Assembly: GCA_963823895.1 (NCBI GenBank) | Contig: CAWGNG010000020.1 | Span: 558,001 to 622,000 of the forward strand | Reading direction: 5' to 3' | Origin: G963675935 sp963823895 | GTDB lineage: Bacteria > Planctomycetota > Planctomycetia > Pirellulales > Thermoguttaceae | DNA length: 64,000 nt | Part shown: positions 41,153 through 49,295 of the stretch, piece after piece | How the letters are laid out: every line of letters starts with the position of its first letter | Numbering within the stretch: the stretch's first letter is position 1 | Position numbers and translations under genes: made by a program | Notes under the pieces: generated by a model | Databases searched by the model: none | What the model saw: only the letters and a program-made list of their open reading frames with translations | Told to the model about the DNA's origin: nothing

Positions 41153-43411
41153 ATGTTCCGCCTCTTCTTCTATCCGCTGTTCGACAGCTACCTGCTGGTG
41201 GCGGCGGTCGCGCTGTTGCTGGCGGGACTGCTGTGGTTCGGGCCGAGCCGCGAGAAGACCGGCCGTGGGCATCGTGCGGCGATCGCACTGTTGCGAGGGG
41301 CGGTGATCGCGCTCGTGCTGCTGCTCATGCTGCGGCCGACGCTGGTGTATACGCACACCGAAAAGCAGGCCGCCACGCTGGTGATTCTGGTCGATCAGTC
41401 GCGGAGCATGACGGTGCCCGACGCCGTAGGGAACAAGACCCGCTGGGACGCGCTGCGCGGCGCGCTCGACGATGCGGCGTCGGCGCTGGCAAAACTCCAA
41501 GACGAATTCGAGTTGAAGGCGTACACGATCGACGCCGACGCTCACGAAGTCCGCGCCGAGCGCGGCAAGCTGGAGTTGCCTGAGAAGCCAGAGGGGCGGC
41601 AGACGGCCATCGGCGCGGCGCTCGACGAGGTGCTGCGGCGCGAGGCCGGCAAGCGGCTCTTGGGCGTGGTGCTGCTGAGCGACGGGGCGCAGCGGGCCTA
41701 CGCGCCCCACGATCTGCCGCCGCAGTCCGCCGTGATGCGGCTGGCTCGCCTCGGATATTCGCTGTACACGCTCCCTTTCGGCCAGTCGCGCGGGCTGGGC
41801 GAGGCCCGCGACGTCGCCGTCAAGGATCTCCTGGTCAGTCCCAGCGTCTTCGTCAAGAACGAATTGACCATCACCGGCAGCGTTCGCGTCGACGGCTACG
41901 TCAACGTCGATATTCCCGTGCGCGTGTTGTTTGAGACCTCGCCCGGCAAGATGGAAGTCGTGGCCGAGCAGAAGATTCGCGCCGACGCCGACGGCCAACT
42001 GATTCCGATCAAACTCAGTTACATCCCCGAGGTGCCCGGCGAGCACAAGCTCACGCTCGAAGCCGTTCCGCAGCCCGGCGAGTTGGTGACGACGAACAAC
42101 GATCTGAGCACCTTCGTCAACGTGCTCAAGGGCGGGCTGAACGTGTTGTACATCGAAGGGGCGTTGCGGGTCGAGCAGAAGTTCATCCGCCGCGCGCTCG
42201 ATTCGTCCCGCGACATCAAGGTCGATTACGTGCGGCTCGATACCCGCGATCTGACCACACGGCCCGCCGACTTCGCCGCGCGCTTCAAGCCGGGCAAGTA
42301 CGACGCCTACATCCTCGGCGACGTCGATTCGTCGGCCTTCCAGGCGGGTGAGCTTGCCGATCTGGCCGAATGTGTCAACCGCGGGGCGGGACTGATGATG
42401 CTCGGCGGATTTCAGACGTTCGGCCCGGGCGGTTACGGCGAAACGCCGCTGGCCAAGGTGCTGCCGGTCGGCATGGACCGGCTCGAACGACAAGCCCCCG
42501 ACGAGCCGCTCCGCGCCGACGTGCAATGGCCGGGGCCGCTGAAGGTGCGGCCGACGAAGCTCGGGCTGATGCACTTCGCCCTGCGGATGGCGGCCACGCC
42601 TGCCGAGAATGAAGCGCTTTGGTCAAAACTGCCGCCGCTGGAAGGGGCCAACAAGTTCCACGATCTCGCCCAGGGGGCCACCGTGCTGGCCGAGGCCGGG
42701 CCGGAGCGGCCGCTGCTGGTCGCCCAGGATTTCGGCGCCGGCCGCGTGCTGGCTTTCGCCGGCGATTCGACCTGGCGCTGGTGGATGAGCGGATTCGAGT
42801 CGGCCCACAAACGTTTCTGGCGGCAAATCGTCCTCTGGTTGGCGCGGAAAGACCAGACGCAGGAGGGGAAGGTCTGGATTCGCCTGGCGCAGCGGCGTTT
42901 CATGCCGTCGCAGCAGGTCGAGTTCTTCGTCGGCGCCACGTCGCCCACGGGCGATCCGATCGCCGACGCCGAGTTCAAGGCCGAGGTCGTTTTGCCCGAC
43001 GGCAAGACCCGCAAGCAGTTGCTGTTGGCCCGTCAGGGCGAGCAGATGGTCGGCTCGTTCGCCGATACCGAGACGGCCGGCGATTACGCCATCGAAGTCG
43101 CCGCCACGCTGAAAGACCAGCCGTTTGGCTCCGCCCGGGCGCGATTCCTCGTGAGCCGTCAGGATTTGGAACTCGACAACGCCTCGGCCGACGCCGCGAC
43201 GATGGGGACGCTGGCGGCGATGACCGGCGGCAAGTCGCTGGCCCCCGAGGAACTGCCCAACCTGATCCGGAGTTTCACCGAACACACTGAGCAACTCGAC
43301 GTGCAACGCGAGACGAAGAAGACGTTTTGGGACACCTGGCCGTTCTTCCTGACGATCGTTGTCCTGCTGGGAGTGGAGTGGTATCTTAGAAAACGCTGGG
43401 GATTGGTATAG
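41153..43411 (+). CDS. Membrane vWA/glutamine-amidotransferase-fold protein
   Basis: 752 aa. Two N-terminal helices (residues 8-26 and 42-60) are followed by a vWA domain with VILVDQSRSMTVPDA (D-x-S-x-S at about residues 79-83). A class-I-amidotransferase-like fold covers about residues 320-590 (LNVLYIEGALRVEQKFIRRA; MLGGFQTFGPGGYGETPLAK) without a catalytic Cys. A C-terminal Ig-like part and a last helix (FFLTIVVLLGVEWYLRKRW) complete it. It ends the MoxR-DUF58-BatA-vWA series; the encoded complex is thought to work at the inner membrane. Confidence 0.9.
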   Translation: MFRLFFYPLFDSYLLVAAVALLLAGLLWFGPSREKTGRGHRAAIALLRGAVIALVLLLMLRPTLVYTHTEKQAATLVILVDQSRSMTVPDAVGNKTRWDALRGALDDAASALAKLQDEFELKAYTIDADAHEVRAERGKLELPEKPEGRQTAIGAALDEVLRREAGKRLLGVVLLSDGAQRAYAPHDLPPQSAVMRLARLGYSLYTLPFGQSRGLGEARDVAVKDLLVSPSVFVKNELTITGSVRVDGYVNVDIPVRVLFETSPGKMEVVAEQKIRADADGQLIPIKLSYIPEVPGEHKLTLEAVPQPGELVTTNNDLSTFVNVLKGGLNVLYIEGALRVEQKFIRRALDSSRDIKVDYVRLDTRDLTTRPADFAARFKPGKYDAYILGDVDSSAFQAGELADLAECVNRGAGLMMLGGFQTFGPGGYGETPLAKVLPVGMDRLERQAPDEPLRADVQWPGPLKVRPTKLGLMHFALRMAATPAENEALWSKLPPLEGANKFHDLAQGATVLAEAGPERPLLVAQDFGAGRVLAFAGDSTWRWWMSGFESAHKRFWRQIVLWLARKDQTQEGKVWIRLAQRRFMPSQQVEFFVGATSPTGDPIADAEFKAEVVLPDGKTRKQLLLARQGEQMVGSFADTETAGDYAIEVAATLKDQPFGSARARFLVSRQDLELDNASADAATMGTLAAMTGGKSLAPEELPNLIRSFTEHTEQLDVQRETKKTFWDTWPFFLTIVVLLGVEWYLRKRWGLV

Positions 43412-43614
43412 TACTCCTCACGCTCCGCATGAGGAAGGTCTGCTGAGCGTCGGAAGGTCAATCTCGATAGACAATAGCCGGGAGCTAACAGCTCCCGGAG
43501 AGGACTCGCGACTTTCCGCAAATTCCGGGAGCCGTTGGCTCCCGGCTACTTGCAAGCTATCACTCGAACGGCCAGACAACCTCCTGCTTTCCTCACGCGG
43601 AGCGTGAGAAGTAC
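43411..43614. repeat. Nested repeats: family C (copy 3) inside family E (copy 3)
   Basis: Family E halves lie at 43411-43434 (GTACTCCTCACGCTCCGC..) and 43591-43614 (..GCGGAGCGTGAGAAGTAC). A complete family C element (43474-43499 and 43524-43549) sits between them. This implies that one repeat entered another. Confidence 0.82.
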
Positions 43615-43660
43615 AAACTGACACAACAACGCATCGCCCCCTTACGAGGATTCATCAACC

Positions 43661-45753
43661 ATGACGAAACGACATCTGTTTGCCGTCGCGTTTAGCAGTA
43701 TTTGCTGCATTGCCGCTTTCTCTGCAAACTCATTGGCCGCCGAGACGAAGCCCCTTCGCCCGCCGGCGGTGCCGTTGGTGGTTCACGATCCGTACTTCAG
43801 CATCTGGTCGTGCGCCGACAAGCTGACCGACGACTGGCCGCGGCATTGGACCGGCGCGATCAACGCCATGTGCAGCATGGTTCGCATCGACGGCAAGACA
43901 TATCGCATCATGGGCCCGCAACCGGCCGACGTGCCGGCAATGGAACAGGTCTCAGTGATCGTGACGCCGACCCACACGTGCTACTTGTTCAAGGCGGACG
44001 GTGTGCGATTACTCCTAGTCTTTCTGACCCCGACGTTACCGCACGATCTCGATGTGCTGGCGCGGCCGGTCACGTACGTTGACTGGCATTTCCGCGCCGA
44101 GGACAAGAAACCTCATACGGTGTCGTTGTACCATGACAACTCGGCCGAACTCGTGGTCAACGAGCCGAGGCAGAATGTCTCGTGGTCGCGGCCGGAAGTG
44201 GAAGGGCTCACCGTCCTGCGGATCGGCTCGAAGGACCAGCCGGTGCTGCAAAAGGCCGGCGACGACCTGCGAATCGATTGGGGCCATCTCCACCTGGCCG
44301 CGCCGGCAAGCGAGAAGCCGTCAATGTGCATCACGGGCCACGAAAAATCGCGGCAGGCATTTGCCAAAGACGGTCGCTTGCCGGAAGCCGACGACACACG
44401 AATGCCCCGGGCGGCCAATGACGATTGGCCCGTTACTGCGTGTATGTTCGACCTGGGCGAAATCGACCAGCCGGAGTCTCGTGGCTTGATGCTCGCCTAC
44501 GACAACGAATACTCGATCGAGTATCTTGGGACAAAGCTCGCCCGTATTGGCGTCGCAATGGCATGGACATGGAAAAACTGCTGAAGACCGCAGATAAAGA
44601 ACATCGCGATCTAGAGAAACGTTGCCAACAATTTGATCGCGACTTCCTAACTGATGCGCATCGCGTCGGTGGCCGCGGATACTGCTGGCTGTGTGCCTTG
44701 GCCTATCGCCAGGCCATCGGCGCCCACAAGCTGGTCGCCACGCCCGATGGTCGGCCGATGCTTTTTGGCAAGGAGTGTTTCAGCAACGGCTGCATCGGCA
44801 CGGTGGACGTGATCTATCCGGCGGCTCCGATTTTCATGCTGCTCAGCAACGATCTGCTCAAGGCCCTGGTCACGCCGGTGTTCGACTACGCCGCCACGCC
44901 GCGGTGGAAGTTCCCCTTCGCTCCGCACGATCTGGGCACCTATCCAAAGGCCAACGGCCAGGTCTACGGCGGCGGCGAGCGGACCGAGGAGAACCAGATG
45001 CCGGTCGAGGAGTCGGGCAATATGCTCATTATCGCCGCCGTGATCTCGCAACTCGACGGCAACACGAAATATGCCGAACGCTACTGGCCGCAACTGGAAC
45101 GCTGGGCCGCCTTCTTGAAGGAGAAGGGGCTCGATCCGGCCAATCAGCTCTGCACCGACGATTTCGCCGGCCACCTGGCCCACAACGCCAACCTCTCGAT
45201 CAAGGCGATCGTCGCCCTGGGGGCGTACGCGAAGATGTGCAACATGGCGGGCCGAAAGGAGCAGGCGGCCGAGTATCGCCAAACGGCCGAGGAGTTTGCC
45301 CGGCAGTGGATCAAGATGGCCGACGACGGCGACCATTATCGCCTGGCCTTCGATCGGCCCGGCACCTGGAGCCAGAAGTACAATCTCGTCTGGGACAAAC
45401 TGCTGGGCTTGCACCTCTTCCCGCCGGAAGTGGCTGCCAAGGAGATCGCCTTCTACAAGACGAAGCTGAACCGTTTCGGGCTGCCGCTCGATAATCGCGC
45501 CGGCTACACGAAGACCGATTGGGAAGTCTGGACGGCCACCTTGGCCGATTCGCGGGCTGACTTCGATACGCTGATGCGGCCGGTCTACGATTTTGTCAGT
45601 CACACGCCGCAGCGCGTGCCGCTGACCGACTGGTACGAGACGAAGGACGCGCGGATGGTCGGCTTCCAAGCCCGGCCGGTGATCGGCGGGGTCTTCATCA
45701 AGATGCTCTCCGACCCGGCCGTATGGAAGAAGTGGTCGAAGCCGCGTTCTTAG
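43661..45753 (+). CDS. Secreted glutaminase-A-like protein (DUF4964-5127-4965-1793; apparent frameshift)
   Basis: About 697 aa across two frames. The signal peptide (FAVAFSSICCIAAFSANSLA) precedes PLRPPAVPLVVHDPYFSIWS and the DUF5127 lectin-like part. The DUF4965/1793 alpha-barrel includes YCWLCALAYRQAIGAHKLVA, FSNGCIGTVDVIYPAAPIFM, CTDDFAGHLAHNANLSIKAI and NLVWDKLLGL. A frame change at 44537-44541 breaks it; one missing C (AAGCTC[C]GC) restores TKLRPYWRRNGMDMEK. Named after fungal glutaminase A, bacterial members may be glycosidases; activity unproven. Its stop overlaps the opposing gene's stop. Confidence 0.87.
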
Positions 45754-46448
45754 ACCACGGGACTAGACGGCAAATTCAGATATCGCTCGTAGTTCGACGG
45801 GTCGCCTTCGACCACGAGAACATAGAGCAATCCGCCTTCTTGCCATGCCGATGCACAGCAGCCGGCCGTCGTGAAGACGTTTCGTGGCGATGCGGGGGAC
45901 TGCTCGATTCCTTGCTGTACGTCATCACAGGCGACAACGTACAACGCGACGTGGGCGCCGGGCGGTCCCGGCAAATTGTAGACGACGCCGCTGTAACCGA
46001 GGAAGTCGTTCAACTGCCGCCACTTTGTCCCGGCGAGCGACCGCACGTAAGAACTGAACGGATATCCCGCCGCCGCGCCGCCGGCCAGCAGGGAACCCGC
46101 CTGCCCGGCGTCGTTGTTGAACAATCGAATCGCCTCGTCGCGGGCCGATTCTCCCGAAACAGAATCCGCCCCGTGGCTACCCAGCCAAACCGCCAGGACG
46201 ATCGTCGCCGCGGCGGCTACCAATCCGCCGACCAGCAGCAGCCAGCGTCGCCGGTGGGGCAGAAATTCCTCCCTGCCGAGCAGTGGGGCAGACATTCCGG
46301 TCTGCCGAGCAGTGAGGCAGGTATTCCCGTCTGCCCCACCGGCGGGCGAATCGACCGCCAGGCCGGCCAGCAGACGCTCGGCAAGCCCGTCGGGCACCGC
46401 CACGTCGCGGAAGGCTTTCGTCAAACAGGCGTCTACGGCATCTCCCAT
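45750..46448 (-). CDS. Anti-sigma-factor-like membrane protein with repeat insert
   Basis: About 232 aa from ATG 46448; a GTG at 46505 would add 19 residues encoded by DNA at the end of repeat E2. A short cytosolic helical region (CLTKAFRDVAVPDGLAERLL) precedes one membrane helix (WLLLVGGLVAAAATIVLAVW) and a periplasmic domain. It directly follows an ECF sigma gene, so it probably sequesters that factor. No zinc-binding HxxxCxxC motif is seen. About 31 residues before the helix (DGNTCLTARQTGMSAPLLGR) come from family B repeat 2. Confidence 0.7.
   Translation of the reverse strand: MGDAVDACLTKAFRDVAVPDGLAERLLAGLAVDSPAGGADGNTCLTARQTGMSAPLLGREEFLPHRRRWLLLVGGLVAAAATIVLAVWLGSHGADSVSGESARDEAIRLFNNDAGQAGSLLAGGAAAGYPFSSYVRSLAGTKWRQLNDFLGYSGVVYNLPGPPGAHVALYVVACDDVQQGIEQSPASPRNVFTTAGCCASAWQEGGLLYVLVVEGDPSNYERYLNLPSSPVV
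46251..46342. repeat. Family B repeat, copy 2, inside the anti-sigma-like gene
   Basis: CCGGTGGGGCAGAAATTCC at one end and GTCTGCCCCACCGG at the other, with two further GTGGGGCAGACATTCC-type units between. It is translated in frame just before the membrane helix. Confidence 0.88.
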
Positions 46449-46494
46449 CACACTAGCCCCGGTTCGGCCGCCGCTCTCGGATTCATAATCAAAC

Positions 46495-46560
46495 GTACTC
46501 TTCACGCTCCGCGTGAAGCGATTCGGTCCCTGCCGCCCTCTCGCGGAGCGAGAGGAGTAC
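46495..46560. repeat. Family E repeat, copy 2, at the sigma/anti-sigma junction
   Basis: GTACTCTTCACGCTCCGCG and CTCTCGCGGAGCGAGAGGAG arms end in GTACTC and GAGTAC. It encodes the last residues of the sigma factor (LAPREGGRDRIASRGA) and sits just upstream of the next gene. Confidence 0.87.
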
Positions 46561-47086
46561 GGCCATCGTCAGGAATCTCTCCCAGTTCTTTCTCCCCATC
46601 GCACATCATCGACCGCAACTGCCCCCTGGCCCGCGCCAGGCGGCTCATAACCGTGCCGATCGGCACCTCCAATTGGTCGGCGATCTCTCGATACGAACAC
46701 TCCTCGAAGTAGAACATCACAACCACCAGCCGGAAGACCTCGGGCAGGCGGTTCAGCGCCTGCTGAAGCCGATCGCCGTCGCCCCCCTCGGGCAAGCCCT
46801 CCTCGGGGATCAAATCGACGTCCAAGTCCAAGTCGCCGGCCAGGGCGGGCCGCCGCCGCTGACGATCCCTCAGAAAGCAGTTCCTCAAGATGGCGAACAG
46901 CCAGCTTCCGGCCGCATCCAGGTTACGCAATTGGCCTATCTTGCGCTGTGCGATTAAAAAGACCTGTTGCGCGAGGTCTTCGGCGTCTTGGACCGAGCCG
47001 GTGAGCCGGTAGGCGTACTGGTAGACCGACCGGTGATGGTCGGCGACCAATTGAGCGACGTCAAGCCCGCGGCGCGCATCGGCCAT
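46502..47086 (-). CDS. ECF-type RNA polymerase sigma factor
   Basis: About 194 aa. Region 2 is VYQYAYRLTGSVQDAEDLAQ, with QVFLIAQRKIGQL (about residues 20-52). Region 4 is LNRLPEVFRLVVVMFYFEEC, then SYREIADQLEVPIGTVMSRL (about residues 120-160), a clear HTH. ATG 47086 has AGAGGA upstream; the TTG at 47110 is less likely. The tail after CDGEKELGEI is repeat-derived (E2), so the native C-terminus was replaced or extended. The next gene on the strand is its probable anti-sigma partner. Confidence 0.92.
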   Translation of the reverse strand: MADARRGLDVAQLVADHHRSVYQYAYRLTGSVQDAEDLAQQVFLIAQRKIGQLRNLDAAGSWLFAILRNCFLRDRQRRRPALAGDLDLDVDLIPEEGLPEGGDGDRLQQALNRLPEVFRLVVVMFYFEECSYREIADQLEVPIGTVMSRLARARGQLRSMMCDGEKELGEIPDDGRTPLAPREGGRDRIASRGA

Positions 47087-47291
47087 ATCCGATCCTCTAG
47101 TAAGAGGCAACGACCAGCGAAGATATTCCCGCGGTGGGGGTCAAAAAAACTGTCGGCAACCGCTGGAATTCCTCCCCCATTGTACTTTGTGTGGAATAAT
47201 TTCCCAGTGGCGGGTATCTAATGCTACAGCAGGCAGGAGGGTTTCCTGCTGCGAATCCCCGATCACCCCTCTGGTTAGAAAAGGTGGACAC

Positions 47292-47456
47292 ATGAAGAAG
47301 TTAGTAGCTATTGCGTTGATTTTGAGCTTGGGAATGTTCTCCGTGGTTGGCTGCGGCAATCCGGCGCCGAAGAAGGATGACAACAAGAAGGCCGGCGCTG
47401 GCGCCCCGGCGAATCCCGGCGAGAAGGCTCCCGGCACCACGCCGCCCGCCAAGTAG
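47292..47456 (+). CDS. Small lipoprotein
   Basis: 54 aa. A lipoprotein signal (KKLVAIALILSLGMFSVVGC) ends at a lipobox Cys at residue 21. The mature part is only about 33 residues, rich in Lys, Pro, Gly and Ala (PAPKKDDNKKAGAGAPANPG). Tiny lipoproteins of this sort are common in Planctomycetes; role unknown. RBS AGGTGG lies upstream of ATG 47292 and a terminator follows. Confidence 0.82.
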   Translation: MKKLVAIALILSLGMFSVVGCGNPAPKKDDNKKAGAGAPANPGEKAPGTTPPAK

Positions 47457-47509
47457 TTTTGGCGAATCACCGATCGACATCTTGGTTGGCAACGTTGACT
47501 GAGATACTT

Positions 47510-47557
47510 AAGGGGAAGGGTAGCCCAGGCGAGGCCCCTTCCCCTTCGCGTTTTCTT
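47510..47557 (+). terminator. Rho-independent terminator after the lipoprotein gene
   Basis: An 11-bp stem, AAGGGGAAGGG with CCCTTCCCCTT, around a 15-nt loop, followed by CGCGTTTTCTT. Confidence 0.72.
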
Positions 47558-47572
47558 GGCGGCAAAGTGTCC

Positions 47573-47774
47573 GGTGGGGCAGACATTCCTGTCTGCCGCT
47601 AATGGGTTTTGACAACCGAAACCGGTAATGTGTCTGTAGCCCGGAACGCCCTCCGTGGCGTTCCGGGCGGCGGAACGGGACGGAGCCCGTTCCCTACAGC
47701 GCCTGGCATGGCGCCACCGGTTTTGTTTGTCAAAACCGATAAGCATCCGGTGGGGCAGACATTCCTGTCTGCCG
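47573..47774. repeat. Nested composite: family B copies around two further inverted repeats
   Basis: Direct family B halves lie at 47573-47598 and 47749-47774. Between them an inverted pair, GGTTTTGACAACCGAAACCGG-like (47604-47624) and its partner (47717-47737), encloses a CTGTAG...CTACAG element at 47634-47699. That element has two hairpins, CGGAACGCC/GGCGTTCCG and GGAACGGG/CCCGTTCC. It is the main content of the 47457-47801 gap. Confidence 0.82.
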
Positions 47775-47801
47775 AAGGGGGCTTCATTCTCGCCCCGTGT
47801 T

Positions 47802-48220
47802 TCACTGCTTGCTGGCAAGCAACGCCGATCGATGGTCACAGTCGGCCGTGCGGCGAACGTAGTGAGAAACGCGAATCAGCAGCAGTGCGACGAGCGAGCA
47901 GATCACCGCGCCCGCGGCAACGCCGCCGACGTCTTGGAACCAATCAATCCACTTCGGCGTTCTCGGTGGCACAAAGCCCTGGATGATCTCCGTGGCGCCG
48001 CCGTAGGCCGCCAACAGCAGCACGATGCTCCATCGCGGCAGGGGCCAGCGCGCAGCAGCATGAAGGCGGCCAACACCGAGAAACTCAGCAGATGGGCACA
48101 AGGCATCAGCGTTTGCAGAAGCCACGGCAGTTCCCCAGAGACGCCGATGACCCGCGCAGGATTCGGCGATAGCAAGAGCAGGCTCAGGAACACGACATAC
48201 GCCAGGCAGGCCAGTCTCAT
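47802..48220 (-). CDS. VanZ-like membrane protein (apparent frameshift)
   Basis: About 139 aa over two frames. The first frame gives MRLACLAYVVFLSLLLLSPN and LMPCAHLLSFSVLAAFMLLR. The second resumes WSIVLLLAAYGGATEIIQGF, then PKWIDWFQDVGGVAAGAV. Together they form the four-helix VanZ domain with its conserved H, E-x-x-Q and D-x-x-x-N/G features. The break lies at 48050-48054 in a GCGCGC run. VanZ homologues affect teicoplanin resistance in Gram-positives; here the role is unknown. Confidence 0.8.
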
Positions 48221-48250
48221 TATGCGTTGCACGTTGGTTCTCGTTCTGAA

Positions 48251-48327
48251 AGTAGACGCGGCGTCTCGCCGCATAATGCAGCCATTTGGCCGACAGCGGG
48301 CACGAAGCGGCGAGACGCCGCTTCTAC
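48251..48327. repeat. Family N inverted repeat upstream of VanZ
   Basis: AGTAGACGCGGCGTCTCGCC (from 48251) and GGCGAGACGCCGCTTCTAC (to 48327) face each other. With the family D element at 48459 it accounts for the 48221-48566 gap. Confidence 0.8.
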
Positions 48328-48458
48328 GATGCCGCCTCTTCCGTCTGCAAGGAACTCGACAAATCCCGCCGCCGCCCGCCAACGATGCCGCACGAGCCTT
48401 GATTGTGCCGCCGGGGGGACGGCAGTAAAATGCAAAGCGGCGGCGCCTGCGGTCCGCT

Positions 48459-48487
48459 GGGGCGGTAGTTGCGCTGCCGCCCCAACG
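48459..48487. repeat. Family D palindrome, copy 2
   Basis: TGGGGCGGTAGTTGCGCTGC, then CGCCCCAACG. An imperfect dyad in the leader of the ECF sigma gene. Confidence 0.7.
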
Positions 48488-48566
48488 CTGGCCCGCAGGC
48501 CCTCACTCCCTGCCCCTCTCCCAAAGGGAGAGGCGAGACTCCGCCAAAACTCCGTGAATCAACGCC

Positions 48567-49133
48567 ATGAACGCCGACGGCTCGGTCACCCGGTGCATTG
48601 CGGACCTGAAGGCCGGCGATGCCGTGGCCGCCGAGCGGCTTTGGCAGGGGTATTTTCAGCGGCTGGTGGGGCTGGCGCGGACCAAACTGGGGCCGCGGGC
48701 TCGAGCGTTGGCCGACGAAGAGGACGTAGCCCTGAGCGCCTTCAAGAGCCTCTGCCTGGGGGCCGCCCGCGGACGGTTTCCCGAACTTCGCGACCGCGAC
48801 AACCTTTGGCCGCTGCTGGTGGTTCTGACGGCCCACAAGGCGACCGACTTGATCAAGCACCAACAGCGGCAGAAGCGCGGGGGCGGAGCCCGGCCCGACG
48901 ACGCCGCGCTAGAGACGGTGCTCAGCCGCGAGCCGACGCCGGAGTTCTCGGCGATGGTGGCCGAGAACTGCGCCCGGCTGTTGGGTCGATTGGAGCCGCC
49001 GCTGCGGCAGATTGCCCAGTTGCGGCTGGACGGTTACACGAATATCGAAATTGCCGAGCGGCTGCGATGTGCGCTGCGGACCGTCGAACGGCGGTTGGAG
49101 TTGATCCGGCGGATTTGGAACGAAGAAGTGTAG
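48567..49133 (+). CDS. Planctomycete-type ECF sigma factor paired with an STPK
   Basis: 188 aa. Region 2 covers about residues 22-95 (AERLWQGYFQRLVGLARTKL; DEEDVALSAFKSLCLGAARG). Region 4 is LEPPLRQIAQLRLDGYTNIE, with IAERLRCALRTVERRLELIR, where the HTH ends. ECF factors of this kind next to Ser/Thr kinases have been described as Planctomycetes-specific groups; kinase phosphorylation is thought to replace anti-sigma control. The kinase gene starts 163 bp downstream in the same direction. Confidence 0.92.
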   Translation: MNADGSVTRCIADLKAGDAVAAERLWQGYFQRLVGLARTKLGPRARALADEEDVALSAFKSLCLGAARGRFPELRDRDNLWPLLVVLTAHKATDLIKHQQRQKRGGGARPDDAALETVLSREPTPEFSAMVAENCARLLGRLEPPLRQIAQLRLDGYTNIEIAERLRCALRTVERRLELIRRIWNEEV

Positions 49134-49175
49134 AAAGCAACCCCGCCATGGATCGTCAGAACTGCGACGCGACAT

Positions 49176-49249
49176 GTTTAGCCGCGCCCCGAAGGGAAGC
49201 GCGCCGCCGGTTTCGGGGCCGGGCCGGCGTGCCGCCGGCCGCTTAACGT
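49176..49249. repeat. Family R repeat, copy 2
   Basis: GTTTAGCCGCGCCCCGAAGG to CGGCCGCTTAACG: inverted ends around a GC-rich centre, between the sigma and kinase genes. Confidence 0.72.
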
Positions 49250-49295
49250 GGACACCCCGCGCTGTACCGGGGTGGATAAACGATCGCCAAACCCC

